64,000 bases of DNA. Origin: Sphingobacterium puteale (lineage in GTDB: Bacteria > Bacteroidota > Bacteroidia > Sphingobacteriales > Sphingobacteriaceae). Location of the stretch: NCBI RefSeq assembly GCF_003627955.1, contig NZ_RBWS01000027.1, positions 35,594-99,593 of the forward strand. Reading direction: 5' to 3'. How positions within the stretch are numbered: position 1 is the stretch's first letter; each line of letters starts with the position of its first letter. Made by a program: the position numbers and the translations under genes. The notes beneath the pieces are model-generated. The model saw only the letters and a program-made list of their open reading frames with translations, did not search any database and was not told where the DNA came from. Shown here piece by piece: positions 18,550-28,183 of this stretch.

Positions 18550-19938
18550 ATGCAAAGTTTAGTTACCATTTTCATTTTTTGTGTAAACATTCTCATTACA
18601 TTAATTTTAGGCAGTCCCGAATCGGGCATTGTCCTGTTATTCGCTAATGTGATTGTTTTGCTCGCCGGAAAAGGTAATAGGAAAATATCCCTTGTGTTCA
18701 ATGTTATATCTCTACTAGGTTTGCTGTATGCATGGACTTATTATAGCAACTATAACGAATTTCACGCACCTTATGGAGATGATAGTTTTTTCTTTAACGA
18801 AGCATTAAATTTATCGGAGACAAACTTTATAGATATTTTTCGCCCCTATGAGAGTATTCTTGCAATATTCATCCTGTTCTTAAAACCTTTGGGACTCTTC
18901 AGTTTTTTGAATGTATTAATTCTAAATTGGATGATTTCTGCTTTTTTTATTGCCATGATGGTGCGATATATTAAAGTGAAATTCGATTTTTCGGTGAGCC
19001 TAAAGTTTTTATTCTGTTTTGTAATTTTAAACTATCTTTTTCAAGATATTTTAGTTCATCTCTATCGAGACGCTTTGATTTATGGGCTAATATTTGTTTT
19101 CTTGATTAACTACGAGAAATTCAAGTCAGTTGGAAATAAGAAAAATCTGTTAATTGGGCTAATTTGTGTCTTTTTAATTTTCGTGTTGAGGGGAGCGAAT
19201 TGTCTCCTTCTCTTATTCTATGTCTTCTTAGACTATTGGTTATATAGCCCCGCTAGAATTAAGAAGGTGGCTTCAAAGACAACTTTTAGTATTGCAGTTA
19301 TGCTATCTGTAGCATTGATTCTTGGCTCTTTGGCCTTATCAAGTATTTTGATTAATTCCATTTCGAGATTTGGTGTGGGAAATAAAAAAGTAGAAAGCTT
19401 TTCCGAGTTAAGTAGTTCGCGCCAGGAAAATTTCTTTGAAAAAGTAGATCAAGATCAGAATACAGTAATCATTTACAAACTGGGGGTTGCGGGTTATCCA
19501 TTAAGGGTACTCTCACAAATATATTCTCCAATAAGTTTCAAGGGAATAGATGTCCGAAATTTTCGTGTAAGTACCAAATATTCATCATCAATTGTGCCTT
19601 TATATACTGATTATACGGCAATTTTTTATGGGATAACCATTTTCCTCTGGATTTATGTGCTCCCAATTATAATTGTGGGGATTTATCGTACCTACAAAAT
19701 GAAGCTTTATCAACCCATTTTTATATGGTTTTTTGTTTCTGCAGCGATGGTTGCGTTTGTCTCTCTTCAATCGAGACATAGGTTGATGTTTATGGTGATA
19801 TATTTAATGTTATTGGCAATTCAGCAATCTGGACCAATGAATAAAATAGAAGCCAAGCTCTATAAATATGGTAGAGGGGTAGCTTTAGTGACAGTATTGT
19901 TGTCATTTTCATACTTTGTTATTAAAAATATAAATTAA
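18550..19938 (+). CDS. Second Wzy-like polymerase (integral membrane protein)
   Basis: 462 residues with about ten hydrophobic segments spread over the length and a larger polar loop around residues 270-350. No clear sequence motif; the position between a pyruvyltransferase and a GT4 just after Wzx makes a repeat-unit polymerase the best guess. Starts one base after the previous stop. Could also be an unrelated EpsG-like membrane protein. Confidence 0.6.
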   Translation: MQSLVTIFIFCVNILITLILGSPESGIVLLFANVIVLLAGKGNRKISLVFNVISLLGLLYAWTYYSNYNEFHAPYGDDSFFFNEALNLSETNFIDIFRPYESILAIFILFLKPLGLFSFLNVLILNWMISAFFIAMMVRYIKVKFDFSVSLKFLFCFVILNYLFQDILVHLYRDALIYGLIFVFLINYEKFKSVGNKKNLLIGLICVFLIFVLRGANCLLLLFYVFLDYWLYSPARIKKVASKTTFSIAVMLSVALILGSLALSSILINSISRFGVGNKKVESFSELSSSRQENFFEKVDQDQNTVIIYKLGVAGYPLRVLSQIYSPISFKGIDVRNFRVSTKYSSSIVPLYTDYTAIFYGITIFLWIYVLPIIIVGIYRTYKMKLYQPIFIWFFVSAAMVAFVSLQSRHRLMFMVIYLMLLAIQQSGPMNKIEAKLYKYGRGVALVTVLLSFSYFVIKNIN

Positions 19939-19944
19939 ATAAAT

Positions 19945-21126
19945 ATGGATAAAACGGTTATAGTTTTTAGTAGTCATCGGAGCTTGGAGAGTGGTGGAGT
20001 TGGTACGCATCTACGACACCTAATTTCTGAAATTTCACAATCCAATTATAGCTACAGAACTATTTTAGGATTAAAAAAAGAGTCGTTGATTCTGCTTAAA
20101 TTAAATAAAATCGCTAATAAGATATTTTTAGGTCAACATACCGCTGAAACGCTATATTTTGTGGCATTTATCTCTAAATTGGCAGCGCGATTGGAGAGCG
20201 AAATTGCTACTGTCAATACGGAAAAGATAATTGTTCATTGCCATGATAAATATACTGCTATCGCAGCTTCCATTATAAAAAGAGCAGACAAAAAAAGAGA
20301 TCTTGAGATCATCCAAACACTCCATGCTCCGTTTTATGAACAATTTAAAATTACCCATAAGGGTAATAATGAATTGATTAGCTTAAGTAAATTATTAGAT
20401 ATTGGAATGACAACGACCTTGGATGGAATTATCGGCGTTGACACGCTTCAAGTGCAATTGGCCAATAAATTGTTAGATAAACATTTTAAGGTAACAAATA
20501 TATCTAACGCTGTTGACGTTGGGCAATTGGATATGATTGAAAATGCAGCAGGAAAAAAAGATATTGAATTCGAGCGTAAAAAATACTTTGTTATCGCTCG
20601 TCATTTACAAGAAAAAAATGGTGTTATTTATGGCGTCGAAGCATTTAATGCTTTTAATAAACTAGACCCGTCCTACGGGTTGATTATCTTGGGGGAAGGG
20701 CCAGAGAGGGAGAGAGTTGAGAAGTATATTAATGATAATGATTTACAACAGAAGGTTAAGCTAATGGGGAGACAGGATCATGTCGACTCTATCAGATTGA
20801 TTTCGAATGCATACGCATCTATAATTCCTTCCGTACCTGTAGGAGACTACATTGAGGCAACTTCTCTTACAATGCTTGAATCTATGTATTTAGGTGTTCC
20901 AGTTTTAGCGTCAAATATTGGGGGACTTGCAGAGGTTCTTGAAGATGGGGAAAATGGGCTCTTGTTTGAACCTGCAAAATCTGAAGAAATAACTGCAGCA
21001 TTGCAGAGAATTACACAAGACGGTACTGTATTTGCTTTAATAAAAGATAATGCAAAGAAGACTATTTTAAATAACTATACTTCTAAGCTTTGGTTTGACA
21101 AAATTCGAAAATTTTATGAAAGTTAA
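19945..21126 (+). CDS. Family 4 glycosyltransferase
   Basis: 393 residues. Glycine-rich N-terminal loop SGGVGTHLRHLI near residue 14, FVIARHLQEKNGV at the start of the second domain and EATSLTMLESMYLGVPVL with the E-x7-E motif near residue 307. Follows the Wzy candidate by six bases and overlaps the acyltransferase gene by 11 bases. Donor unknown. Confidence 0.85.
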   Translation: MDKTVIVFSSHRSLESGGVGTHLRHLISEISQSNYSYRTILGLKKESLILLKLNKIANKIFLGQHTAETLYFVAFISKLAARLESEIATVNTEKIIVHCHDKYTAIAASIIKRADKKRDLEIIQTLHAPFYEQFKITHKGNNELISLSKLLDIGMTTTLDGIIGVDTLQVQLANKLLDKHFKVTNISNAVDVGQLDMIENAAGKKDIEFERKKYFVIARHLQEKNGVIYGVEAFNAFNKLDPSYGLIILGEGPERERVEKYINDNDLQQKVKLMGRQDHVDSIRLISNAYASIIPSVPVGDYIEATSLTMLESMYLGVPVLASNIGGLAEVLEDGENGLLFEPAKSEEITAALQRITQDGTVFALIKDNAKKTILNNYTSKLWFDKIRKFYES

Positions 21127-21652
21127 ACGTATATTAAAAAGGATAGTTTTCCATACTCAAAAAAAGCTAATTCTCACTATTGCATATTTTAACCATCGCT
21201 TGTACATGAAATTCTATGTGCCACTTTTGGAAAAACAGGGCATGAGATTTAATGGTACACCTCGATATATTGGGGCTCATGTTGAATTTGATGATTTTAA
21301 TTTGATTACGCTTGGTGAGCGGGTTGTTGTATCTGATCATAGCCATTTTTTAACTCATGATTACAGTATAACAACTGCGGAGATAGCGAGAGGGGTTATT
21401 CCCAAAAATGATATTGCATTAGTGCGGGGAATCGAAGTTGGGAATAATGTTTTTATAGGGAAAAAATCGATTATAATGCCTAATACAAAAATCGGGAATA
21501 ATATAATTATCGGAGCGGGAGCGGTTGTAAGGGGGCGGATCCCAGATGACTGAATTGTTATTGGGAATCCGGGAGTCGTCGTCGGTAAGTTGTCTGAGCA
21601 AGCTGAAAAGTGGAAGAAATATATGGACTCTGAATATATTAGAAAGGACTAA
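21116..21652 (+). pseudogene. Hexapeptide-repeat acyltransferase interrupted by an in-frame TGA
   Basis: From ATG at 21116 the protein runs 145 residues to TGA at 21551-21553. A left-handed beta-helix is clear (IEVGNNVFIGKKSIIMP, KIGNNIIIGAGAVV), with the likely catalytic His in THDYS. The frame continues after the stop with IVIGNPGVVVGKLSEQ to TAA at 21650, exactly the expected continuation of family members (IPDxxIVIGNPA). One base change thus removes the last 32 residues. Most of the active-site helix is before the stop, so the short protein could still acetylate a sugar. Whether the stop is a real mutation or a sequencing error cannot be told. Confidence 0.8.
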
Positions 21653-21654
21653 AA

Positions 21655-22749
21655 ATGAATTTTTTAATTAATTGTTCCAATCTTAGACTTGGGGGGGGGA
21701 TTCAAGTAGCACACTCTTTCATTAACGAACTTACTTCTCGTGAAGAGAATATTGTAATTGTTTGTACTACTGAAATATTATCTCAAATTGACAGAAAGAT
21801 ATTTCCCTTAAATATTAAGTTCATTGAATATAATATAAAGCCTTCACTATTCTCTTCAAATAGTTTCCTGGACAAAATCGTCAAACAGGAGAAAATCGAA
21901 TGCGTATTCACTGTTTTTGGACCAAGTTATTGGAGACCAAAAGTCAAACATATTTGTGGATATGCGAAACCCCATTATGTATATAAAGAATCCCCTTTTT
22001 TTAGAATGTTATCCCTTAAACAACGATTGATATTGTTGATAAAGGAAACTCTTCACTTAAGGGATTTTAAGAATAATTCAGATGTCTTAGTGTCGGAAAA
22101 CGAGGATGTGACATCCAAATTAGCGGAGATGTTTGATAAAAAAATAGTTACAGTATCAAATAATCACCATCAAATTTATGATATTCCCAAAGATTGGGAC
22201 CGATCAATTCGTTACCGGGATTCTAAGCATTGCTATTTATTAACAATTTCAGCTAATTATTTACATAAAAACCTAGCTATTATCCCGAAAGTAATAGAAT
22301 CCCTGATAAATAAGGGGTATTTTAACTTTAAATTTGTCTTAACGATCAATGAAAGTGAATTACAGATTAGTGAGTCACATAAAAATTATACTATCTTTCT
22401 CGGCAAAGTTGCTATAAATCAATGTCCATCATTGTATGAGCAAAGTGATTTCATGTTTCTACCGACACTGTTGGAATGTTTTTCAGCATCCTATGCGGAA
22501 GCAATGAAAATGGGAAAACCAATTATCACCTCAGATTTAACATTTGCAAGAGGGATCTGTCAAGATGCTGCCATATATTTTGACCCTATTAATCCCGATG
22601 ATATCGCGGATAAAATAATACAACTTTATGAAAATTCAAGCCTGCAGGAAGAATTAATCCAAAAGGGAAGAAATCGACTTTCTTTCTTTCTGAAGGCGAG
22701 CGAGCGAGCGAATCAATATATCCAATTAATTTTAGATAAAACGCTATGA
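21655..22749 (+). CDS. Family 4 glycosyltransferase with a G9 tract
   Basis: 364 residues. MNFLINCSNLRLGGGIQVAHSF is a typical GT4 start, and LECFSASYAEAMKMGKPII holds the E-x7-E donor motif near residue 280. The three Gly codons at 13-15 are GGG GGG GGG, a nine-G run at 21691-21699. It begins two bases after the remnant stop of the acyltransferase frame and overlaps the next gene by four bases. Donor unknown. Confidence 0.85.
   Translation: MNFLINCSNLRLGGGIQVAHSFINELTSREENIVIVCTTEILSQIDRKIFPLNIKFIEYNIKPSLFSSNSFLDKIVKQEKIECVFTVFGPSYWRPKVKHICGYAKPHYVYKESPFFRMLSLKQRLILLIKETLHLRDFKNNSDVLVSENEDVTSKLAEMFDKKIVTVSNNHHQIYDIPKDWDRSIRYRDSKHCYLLTISANYLHKNLAIIPKVIESLINKGYFNFKFVLTINESELQISESHKNYTIFLGKVAINQCPSLYEQSDFMFLPTLLECFSASYAEAMKMGKPIITSDLTFARGICQDAAIYFDPINPDDIADKIIQLYENSSLQEELIQKGRNRLSFFLKASERANQYIQLILDKTL
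21691..21699 (+). repeat. Homopolymeric G9 tract in a glycosyltransferase gene
   Basis: Nine consecutive G in codons 13-15. Loss or gain of one base would truncate the protein, the classical layout of a phase-variable gene. Confidence 0.6.
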
Positions 22750-24446
22750 AAAATTTGGTGAATGTATTATTGTTCTTGTGTTTTCTGCCCATGACTGTAT
22801 TGTCTCAGCAGTCGGTGAATATTGTTGTTGATCCGAATAGTTCAACAAATATTCTTGGGGCTGTTCAAGAAATGACTACTATTTTAAAGAAAATTCAACC
22901 AACTCTTAGAATTCAACGTAGTCAGTCAACATCTAATGATAATGTTAATATTGTCATCAAAACAGGAGATTCTTTTGCAAAGTCGAATCTTAGCGATTCG
23001 GATGGATTTGTTATCAAGAAAATTGATAATAGAACGGTTCTGATTTCTGGCATTTCTGAAATTGGTACTGAGTTTGGTATATACGGTTACCTTGAGGATG
23101 TCATAGGCGTCTGCTGGTTAATGCCTTCCGATTTATGGCTGGATTTACCCGCAAAAATTTCTACATTTTTCCCGAGCTCTGTGAAAATTGAACAGCCTTT
23201 CTTCTTAACAAGAGAACTATCTCCTCTAGATCCTGGGAAAAAAGGGAGCAAAATGGGAGAATGGGCAAGAAGAAATAAGCTAAGAAGAAGAGTCGAGTTC
23301 CATCATAATATGAATACTCTATTTCAGAACTCAAAAAATGTTGACTTCATTGCGAGCTATAAAGGACAGCAGGCGATGCCAAATTTTTCATCTAATGGCA
23401 ATTGGCAACCAAATTTTTCTGCTAAAGGTATTACGGAGTATGCCTCAAAGGAGATTATCGCATTTTTTAGAAAGAATCCAACAGCAAGTTCCTATTCCCT
23501 AGGTATCAACGATTCTTATCGTTTTGATACGCGTATTGTTGGCTTATCCAAGACGAAGGCGGGGCTGACAAATTTTTCTGATTCTTATTACAAATGGGTT
23601 AACAACGTTGTTAATAATGTAAATAAGGAAGTTCCCAATAAAACTTTTGGTTTACTGGCTTATCTAAATGTTGGTGATGCTCCAAGTTTTAAGTTGGCCA
23701 AGAACGTTGTCCCTTTTATCCCTTTCGAGCGGTTGCAATGGATTGATGGGCAATCAGCACAGTCAGATCTAATGATGTTGAAAGATTGGAAAGACGTGTC
23801 ACAGGAAGTGGGATGGTATGATTATATATATGGGCTAAATTATTTGGTTCCAAGACCATATTTCAAAACATTAGATAATTATATAAAAAGAGGGGCTGCA
23901 AATAATGTAAGACATTATTATGCGGAATTCTATCCGAATTGGATTGACGGACCCAAGGGATGGCTTTTAACAAAACTTTTATGGGATCCAAATATACCGA
24001 GCGAAAATTTGCTTGATACTTGGTACACTAAAGCTTTTGGTACGAGATCGTCGAAGTCAATGAAAGCTTTTTATGGTGTTTGGGAAAACTTTTGGACCGT
24101 GGATGTGAAGAAGACTGCCTGGTGGAAGAAGCGGAAAATATGGCTGGCATTCTCTGACACATCTTATTTAAAGGAGATCCCTCAGGACAACTATGCACGC
24201 TCTCTTAGTTACCTAAATGATGCATTAAAGAATGCTGAAAATGGGCAGTATAAAGAAAGGATACAATATTTGAAGGAGATGTTTGATTTTCAATGTCTCA
24301 ATTATTATTATGTCAATAATATAAGCAACCCTATAACAAAAAATAAGGTTAATAAAAATGAGATAGAAAATAGCCTTCAAAAACTTAGACGTTATGAAAT
24401 AAATGACGTTTTCTACAGATCTTATAAAAAAGCAATAAAATATTAG
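22746..24446 (+). CDS. Exported DUF4838-type protein (glycoside-hydrolase-like)
   Basis: 566 residues with a signal peptide (hydrophobic 5-18, cleavage near VLSQQ). Residues 25-140 resemble the N-terminal accessory domain of alpha-glucuronidase/GH20-type enzymes (EIGTEFGIYGYLEDVIGVCWLMP), followed by a DUF4838-like region with FFRKNPTASSYSLGINDSYRF and YADN-like surroundings. The family is thought to act on glycans, but no activity is established that I can state. Placed in the middle of a biosynthetic operon, overlapping the GT upstream by four bases, so it may trim or modify the polymer in the periplasm. Confidence 0.65.
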   Translation: MKNLVNVLLFLCFLPMTVLSQQSVNIVVDPNSSTNILGAVQEMTTILKKIQPTLRIQRSQSTSNDNVNIVIKTGDSFAKSNLSDSDGFVIKKIDNRTVLISGISEIGTEFGIYGYLEDVIGVCWLMPSDLWLDLPAKISTFFPSSVKIEQPFFLTRELSPLDPGKKGSKMGEWARRNKLRRRVEFHHNMNTLFQNSKNVDFIASYKGQQAMPNFSSNGNWQPNFSAKGITEYASKEIIAFFRKNPTASSYSLGINDSYRFDTRIVGLSKTKAGLTNFSDSYYKWVNNVVNNVNKEVPNKTFGLLAYLNVGDAPSFKLAKNVVPFIPFERLQWIDGQSAQSDLMMLKDWKDVSQEVGWYDYIYGLNYLVPRPYFKTLDNYIKRGAANNVRHYYAEFYPNWIDGPKGWLLTKLLWDPNIPSENLLDTWYTKAFGTRSSKSMKAFYGVWENFWTVDVKKTAWWKKRKIWLAFSDTSYLKEIPQDNYARSLSYLNDALKNAENGQYKERIQYLKEMFDFQCLNYYYVNNISNPITKNKVNKNEIENSLQKLRRYEINDVFYRSYKKAIKY

Positions 24447-24447
24447 T

Positions 24448-26562
24448 ATGAAGCAGATAATTCAATCCTTTAAAACAGGAGAAACTATATTAGAAGATGT
24501 TCCCGCGCCACAGGTAAAAAGGGGGAGCGTGCTTATTCAAACCACTAGGTCACTTGTTTCTTTAGGTACAGAGCGTATGTTAGTCGAGTTTGGAAAATCA
24601 AATTTGATCCAGAAAGCTAGACAGCAACCCGATAAAGTAAAGCAGGTGCTTGACAAGATTAAAACGGAAGGATTAGTACCGACATTAGAAGCTGTTTTTA
24701 ACAAGTTAGGAGAACCACTTCCGTTAGGTTATTGTAACGTAGGTAGGGTTATTGCTGTAGGGGAAGGTGTTAATGATTTTAAAGTGGGCGATCGCGTAGC
24801 CTCGAATGGTCATCATGCCGAATTTGTATCGATACCAAAGAATCTTGTTGCTCATATTCCGTCGAATGTCTCGGATGATGAAGCAACTTTCACTGTTATA
24901 GGTTCAATTGGTCTTCAAGGGATAAGACTGTTAAATCCGACATTAGGTGAAACTGTAGTTGTTGTAGGCCTTGGTTTAATTGGTTTAATTACCGCCCAAC
25001 TTTTAGTCGCTAATGGTTGCCGGGTTATAGGTTCGGACATTGATGAGAGTAAATTGGCAATGGCGGCAGAATGGGGAGTAATTCCATTTAACCCAATAAA
25101 AGGTGATATTGTTAAGTTCGTTGAAGACCAAACAAATGGTGTTGGTGCAGATGGCGTTATTATAACAGCTTCAGCAAAAAATAACGAAATTATTTCGCAA
25201 GCGGCGAAGATGAGCAGAAAAAGAGGTCGGATTGTCTTGGTTGGAGTAATTGGACTCGACATTAGCCGTGCTGATTTTTATGAAAAAGAGTTGTCTTTTC
25301 AGGTTTCATGTTCCTACGGGCCTGGGCGCTATGACGAAGATTACGAACAAAAAGGAATAGATTATCCATTACCTTTTGTTCGATGGACAGAGAAAAGAAA
25401 CTTTGAAACGATTCTACAAGCTATTAGCTCCCAACGGATTCGGGTAAACGAAATGATTACAGAGATCGTTGATTTACCAGATTATTTGAAAATTTATGGA
25501 CAGATTGGAAGTAGCAGTTCGATTGCATCCATTCTTAAATATAAGGAAGAGACAGAGTTAAATCCGAAACGGAACATAGCGTTATTAAATGCTGATTTTT
25601 CATCTTCTAAGGGTGTAATCGGAATTATTGGTGCTGGTAACTTTACGAAGATGACAGTTATGCCTGCCCTTAAGAACAGTGGTGCCCATTATAAGTACAT
25701 TGCGAGTAATGGGGGGGTAACCGGAACTTCGTTAGCTCAAAAGTATGGTATAGCAAATTCAACGACAGACTATAAGACTATATTAGATGATTCTGATGTA
25801 GATTTAGTACTTATCACAACGCGACATAATTTACATGCTTCGATGGTAATCGAGACATTGCGATCAGGGAAGAATGTTTTTGTCGAAAAACCTTTGGCGT
25901 TGAATTTGGATGAGTTGAACGAAATCATAGAGGTTCAAAAGCAAACAAGAAAAAATGTTACCGTTGGTTTCAACAGGAGATTCTCTCCACATATTCAGAA
26001 AATTAAACAGATTGTTGGGGATTCGCCGATGAATGTTATTGCTACTATGAATGCCGGAGCTATTCCTCCAAATATTTGGGTACATGACATGAAAGTAGGT
26101 GGGGGAAGAATCATCGGTGAAGCATGCCATTATATTGATCTGATTACCTACTTAACTGGCAGCAAGGTGAAAGCAGTATGTATGAATGCGATGGGTATAA
26201 ACCCCGAAGAGAATACAGACAATGCTTCAATTCTGTTAAAATTCGAGAATGGCTCAACAGGTGTTATAAATTATTTTGCCAACGGTTCGAAGTCTTACTC
26301 AAAGGAACGAGTAGAGGTTTTCTCTCAGGAGAGGACAATAATAATGGATAATTTTAGGGTTACGGAAGGTTTTGGAACCAGAGGTTTTTCGAAATTGAAA
26401 ACGAAATTGGATAAAGGTCATACAAATCAATTTTTAGCTTTGATTGACAGAGTAAAAAATGGAGGAGCGCCACTTATCTCTATGGAGGATTTAGTTAATA
26501 CAACAAAGGCTTCTTTTGGTGCGATTGAGAGTTTGAAAGAGAATAAATGGATCGAGTTATAA
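24448..26562 (+). CDS. Bi-domain oxidoreductase: MDR dehydrogenase fused to Gfo/Idh/MocA
   Basis: 704 residues. Residues 1-350 are a medium-chain dehydrogenase with NAD-binding GLGLIG at 174-179; the usual zinc-binding catalytic Cys is replaced in SLGTERM, so a classical zinc alcohol dehydrogenase is unlikely. Residues 390-704 are a Gfo/Idh/MocA oxidoreductase with GIIGAGN at 392-398 and EKPLALN near 480. Both domains bind a nicotinamide cofactor, suggesting oxidation and re-reduction of a sugar or nucleotide sugar, for example at one carbon as an epimerisation. It is one base after the DUF4838 gene and 46 bases before the heparinase-like gene. Confidence 0.82.
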   Translation: MKQIIQSFKTGETILEDVPAPQVKRGSVLIQTTRSLVSLGTERMLVEFGKSNLIQKARQQPDKVKQVLDKIKTEGLVPTLEAVFNKLGEPLPLGYCNVGRVIAVGEGVNDFKVGDRVASNGHHAEFVSIPKNLVAHIPSNVSDDEATFTVIGSIGLQGIRLLNPTLGETVVVVGLGLIGLITAQLLVANGCRVIGSDIDESKLAMAAEWGVIPFNPIKGDIVKFVEDQTNGVGADGVIITASAKNNEIISQAAKMSRKRGRIVLVGVIGLDISRADFYEKELSFQVSCSYGPGRYDEDYEQKGIDYPLPFVRWTEKRNFETILQAISSQRIRVNEMITEIVDLPDYLKIYGQIGSSSSIASILKYKEETELNPKRNIALLNADFSSSKGVIGIIGAGNFTKMTVMPALKNSGAHYKYIASNGGVTGTSLAQKYGIANSTTDYKTILDDSDVDLVLITTRHNLHASMVIETLRSGKNVFVEKPLALNLDELNEIIEVQKQTRKNVTVGFNRRFSPHIQKIKQIVGDSPMNVIATMNAGAIPPNIWVHDMKVGGGRIIGEACHYIDLITYLTGSKVKAVCMNAMGINPEENTDNASILLKFENGSTGVINYFANGSKSYSKERVEVFSQERTIIMDNFRVTEGFGTRGFSKLKTKLDKGHTNQFLALIDRVKNGGAPLISMEDLVNTTKASFGAIESLKENKWIEL

Positions 26563-26608
26563 CTGGTGGTTTTTCTTTTTGGTTCTATTTAACTGTTGAT
26601 CTTTTGTT

Positions 26609-28174
26609 ATGATGTCTAAACTCATTTTATTGTATAATACAATAAAGCATCTGAAATTTTCACAACTATACTGGCAGGTAGTATATAGGACACGACCTTC
26701 GACGAACGTCACTGAAGGGGGGGCGCATGAAATTAATTATCAGTCGCTACAGTTTAAAGGCAAAAGCGAATTAGCTGTTAAATATTTGCAGAATAATAGA
26801 TTTTGTTTTCTAAATCTTGAACAGCACTTTCAGAACGAAATAAATTGGAATTTCATGGATTTTGGTAAATTATGGAACTACAATTTAGAGTATTTTGATT
26901 ATCTCCAACAGAATGATATCTCTACTAACGAGAAGGAACGTCTTATTGAAGATTTTTATAAATTTTCTATTAGTAAAAAGCGAAAGCTAGAACCCTATCC
27001 TGTCTCTCTCAGAAGTATTAATATTATCCGTTTTGTATTAGATTCAAACCGTTTAAATGCTGATTTTTTAAAATTTGTTTGTCAGGAATTGGATTATCTT
27101 AGTAAAAACTATGAGTATCATATTTTAGGAAATCATCTATTGGAAAATGCATTCGCATTATGTCTTGGTGGCGCTTTTTTTAATAATAAAAATTGGCATG
27201 CTAAAGCCGTTAAGATCCTTCAAAACCAGTTGTCAGAACAAATATTAAAAGATGGGGGGCACTTTGAGTTGAGCCCTATGTATCATCAAATTATCTTTTA
27301 TCGAACTTTGGAATTATTGGATTGGTACGAAAATTATCCCAAAAAGGATAAGAAATTTGAGTTTTTCCTTAGAAAGATTGCAGAAGGTATGAAAAGCTGG
27401 TTGATTGAGATTTCTTTTGAAAATGGTGATATTCCTTTATTTAACGACGCGGCTAATGGAATTGCTATGAAAACGGAAGATCTGTTGGCTTATGCGACAA
27501 GGTGTGGTGTGAATACAGTGGATATTGCGCTTGGGGAATCAGGATACCGTACCTACAAAGGCAAAAATTACGAGATAAAAGTAGACGTAGGGCCTATAGG
27601 AGCAGACTATCAGCCAGGGCATGCTCATGCGGATTCATTGAGCTTTATATTATATAGCAATCGGCAGCCACTACTGGTTGAACAAGGTACCTCCACCTAT
27701 CAAATAGGTTTCCGTCGGGATCTAGAAAGGTCTACCTCCGCGCATAACACTATTGTTGTGGCAGGGAAAAACCAATCTGAGGTTTGGGGAGGGTTTAGGG
27801 TTGGAGCACGCGCCAATACGACAGTTTTAGCGGAGACTGAAAATAAATTAGTGGCTTCCCATGATGGTTATCGCAAATTAAATCTTGCACATAAAAGGTC
27901 TTTTGGATTTAAAGATGATCGAATCGAGATTGAGGATTTTCTTTCTTCTGAAGCAGAAGCAACAGCTTTTTTTCATCTGCATCCGACTCGAACGGTTGAA
28001 AAGTTTGATGCTTCAACATATATTATTGATGGCAGGATAAAGGTTGTTATGGTGGGAGCACATGATATAAAACTAGAAGAATATAAGTTTGCTGATCAAT
28101 ATAATAATTACCATATTGCAAAACGCCTAGTAGCTTCATTTTCTAAAAGCCTAAATACTTCAATCCATTTTTGA
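26609..28174 (+). CDS. Heparinase II/III family protein
   Basis: 521 residues. The (alpha/alpha) toroid half includes LGNHLLENAFALCLGG and GGHFELSPMYHQI; the beta-sheet half includes PGHAHADSLSF and SAHNTIVVAG, typical of heparinase II/III and alginate-lyase relatives that cleave uronic-acid polymers. No signal peptide is visible (N-terminus SKLILLYNTIKHLKF), so it may work in the cytoplasm, unlike degradative lyases. ATG at 26609 is followed by a second ATG at 26612. Such genes recur next to bi-domain oxidoreductases in polysaccharide clusters; the role there is unclear. Confidence 0.8.
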   Translation: MMSKLILLYNTIKHLKFSQLYWQVVYRTRPSTNVTEGGAHEINYQSLQFKGKSELAVKYLQNNRFCFLNLEQHFQNEINWNFMDFGKLWNYNLEYFDYLQQNDISTNEKERLIEDFYKFSISKKRKLEPYPVSLRSINIIRFVLDSNRLNADFLKFVCQELDYLSKNYEYHILGNHLLENAFALCLGGAFFNNKNWHAKAVKILQNQLSEQILKDGGHFELSPMYHQIIFYRTLELLDWYENYPKKDKKFEFFLRKIAEGMKSWLIEISFENGDIPLFNDAANGIAMKTEDLLAYATRCGVNTVDIALGESGYRTYKGKNYEIKVDVGPIGADYQPGHAHADSLSFILYSNRQPLLVEQGTSTYQIGFRRDLERSTSAHNTIVVAGKNQSEVWGGFRVGARANTTVLAETENKLVASHDGYRKLNLAHKRSFGFKDDRIEIEDFLSSEAEATAFFHLHPTRTVEKFDASTYIIDGRIKVVMVGAHDIKLEEYKFADQYNNYHIAKRLVASFSKSLNTSIHF

Positions 28175-28183
28175 AAGATTCAA

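Noticed and set aside
21551..21553. Selenocysteine at the acyltransferase TGA
   Set aside because: No family member is known to need it there, and no selenoprotein element is visible; a nonsense change is simpler.
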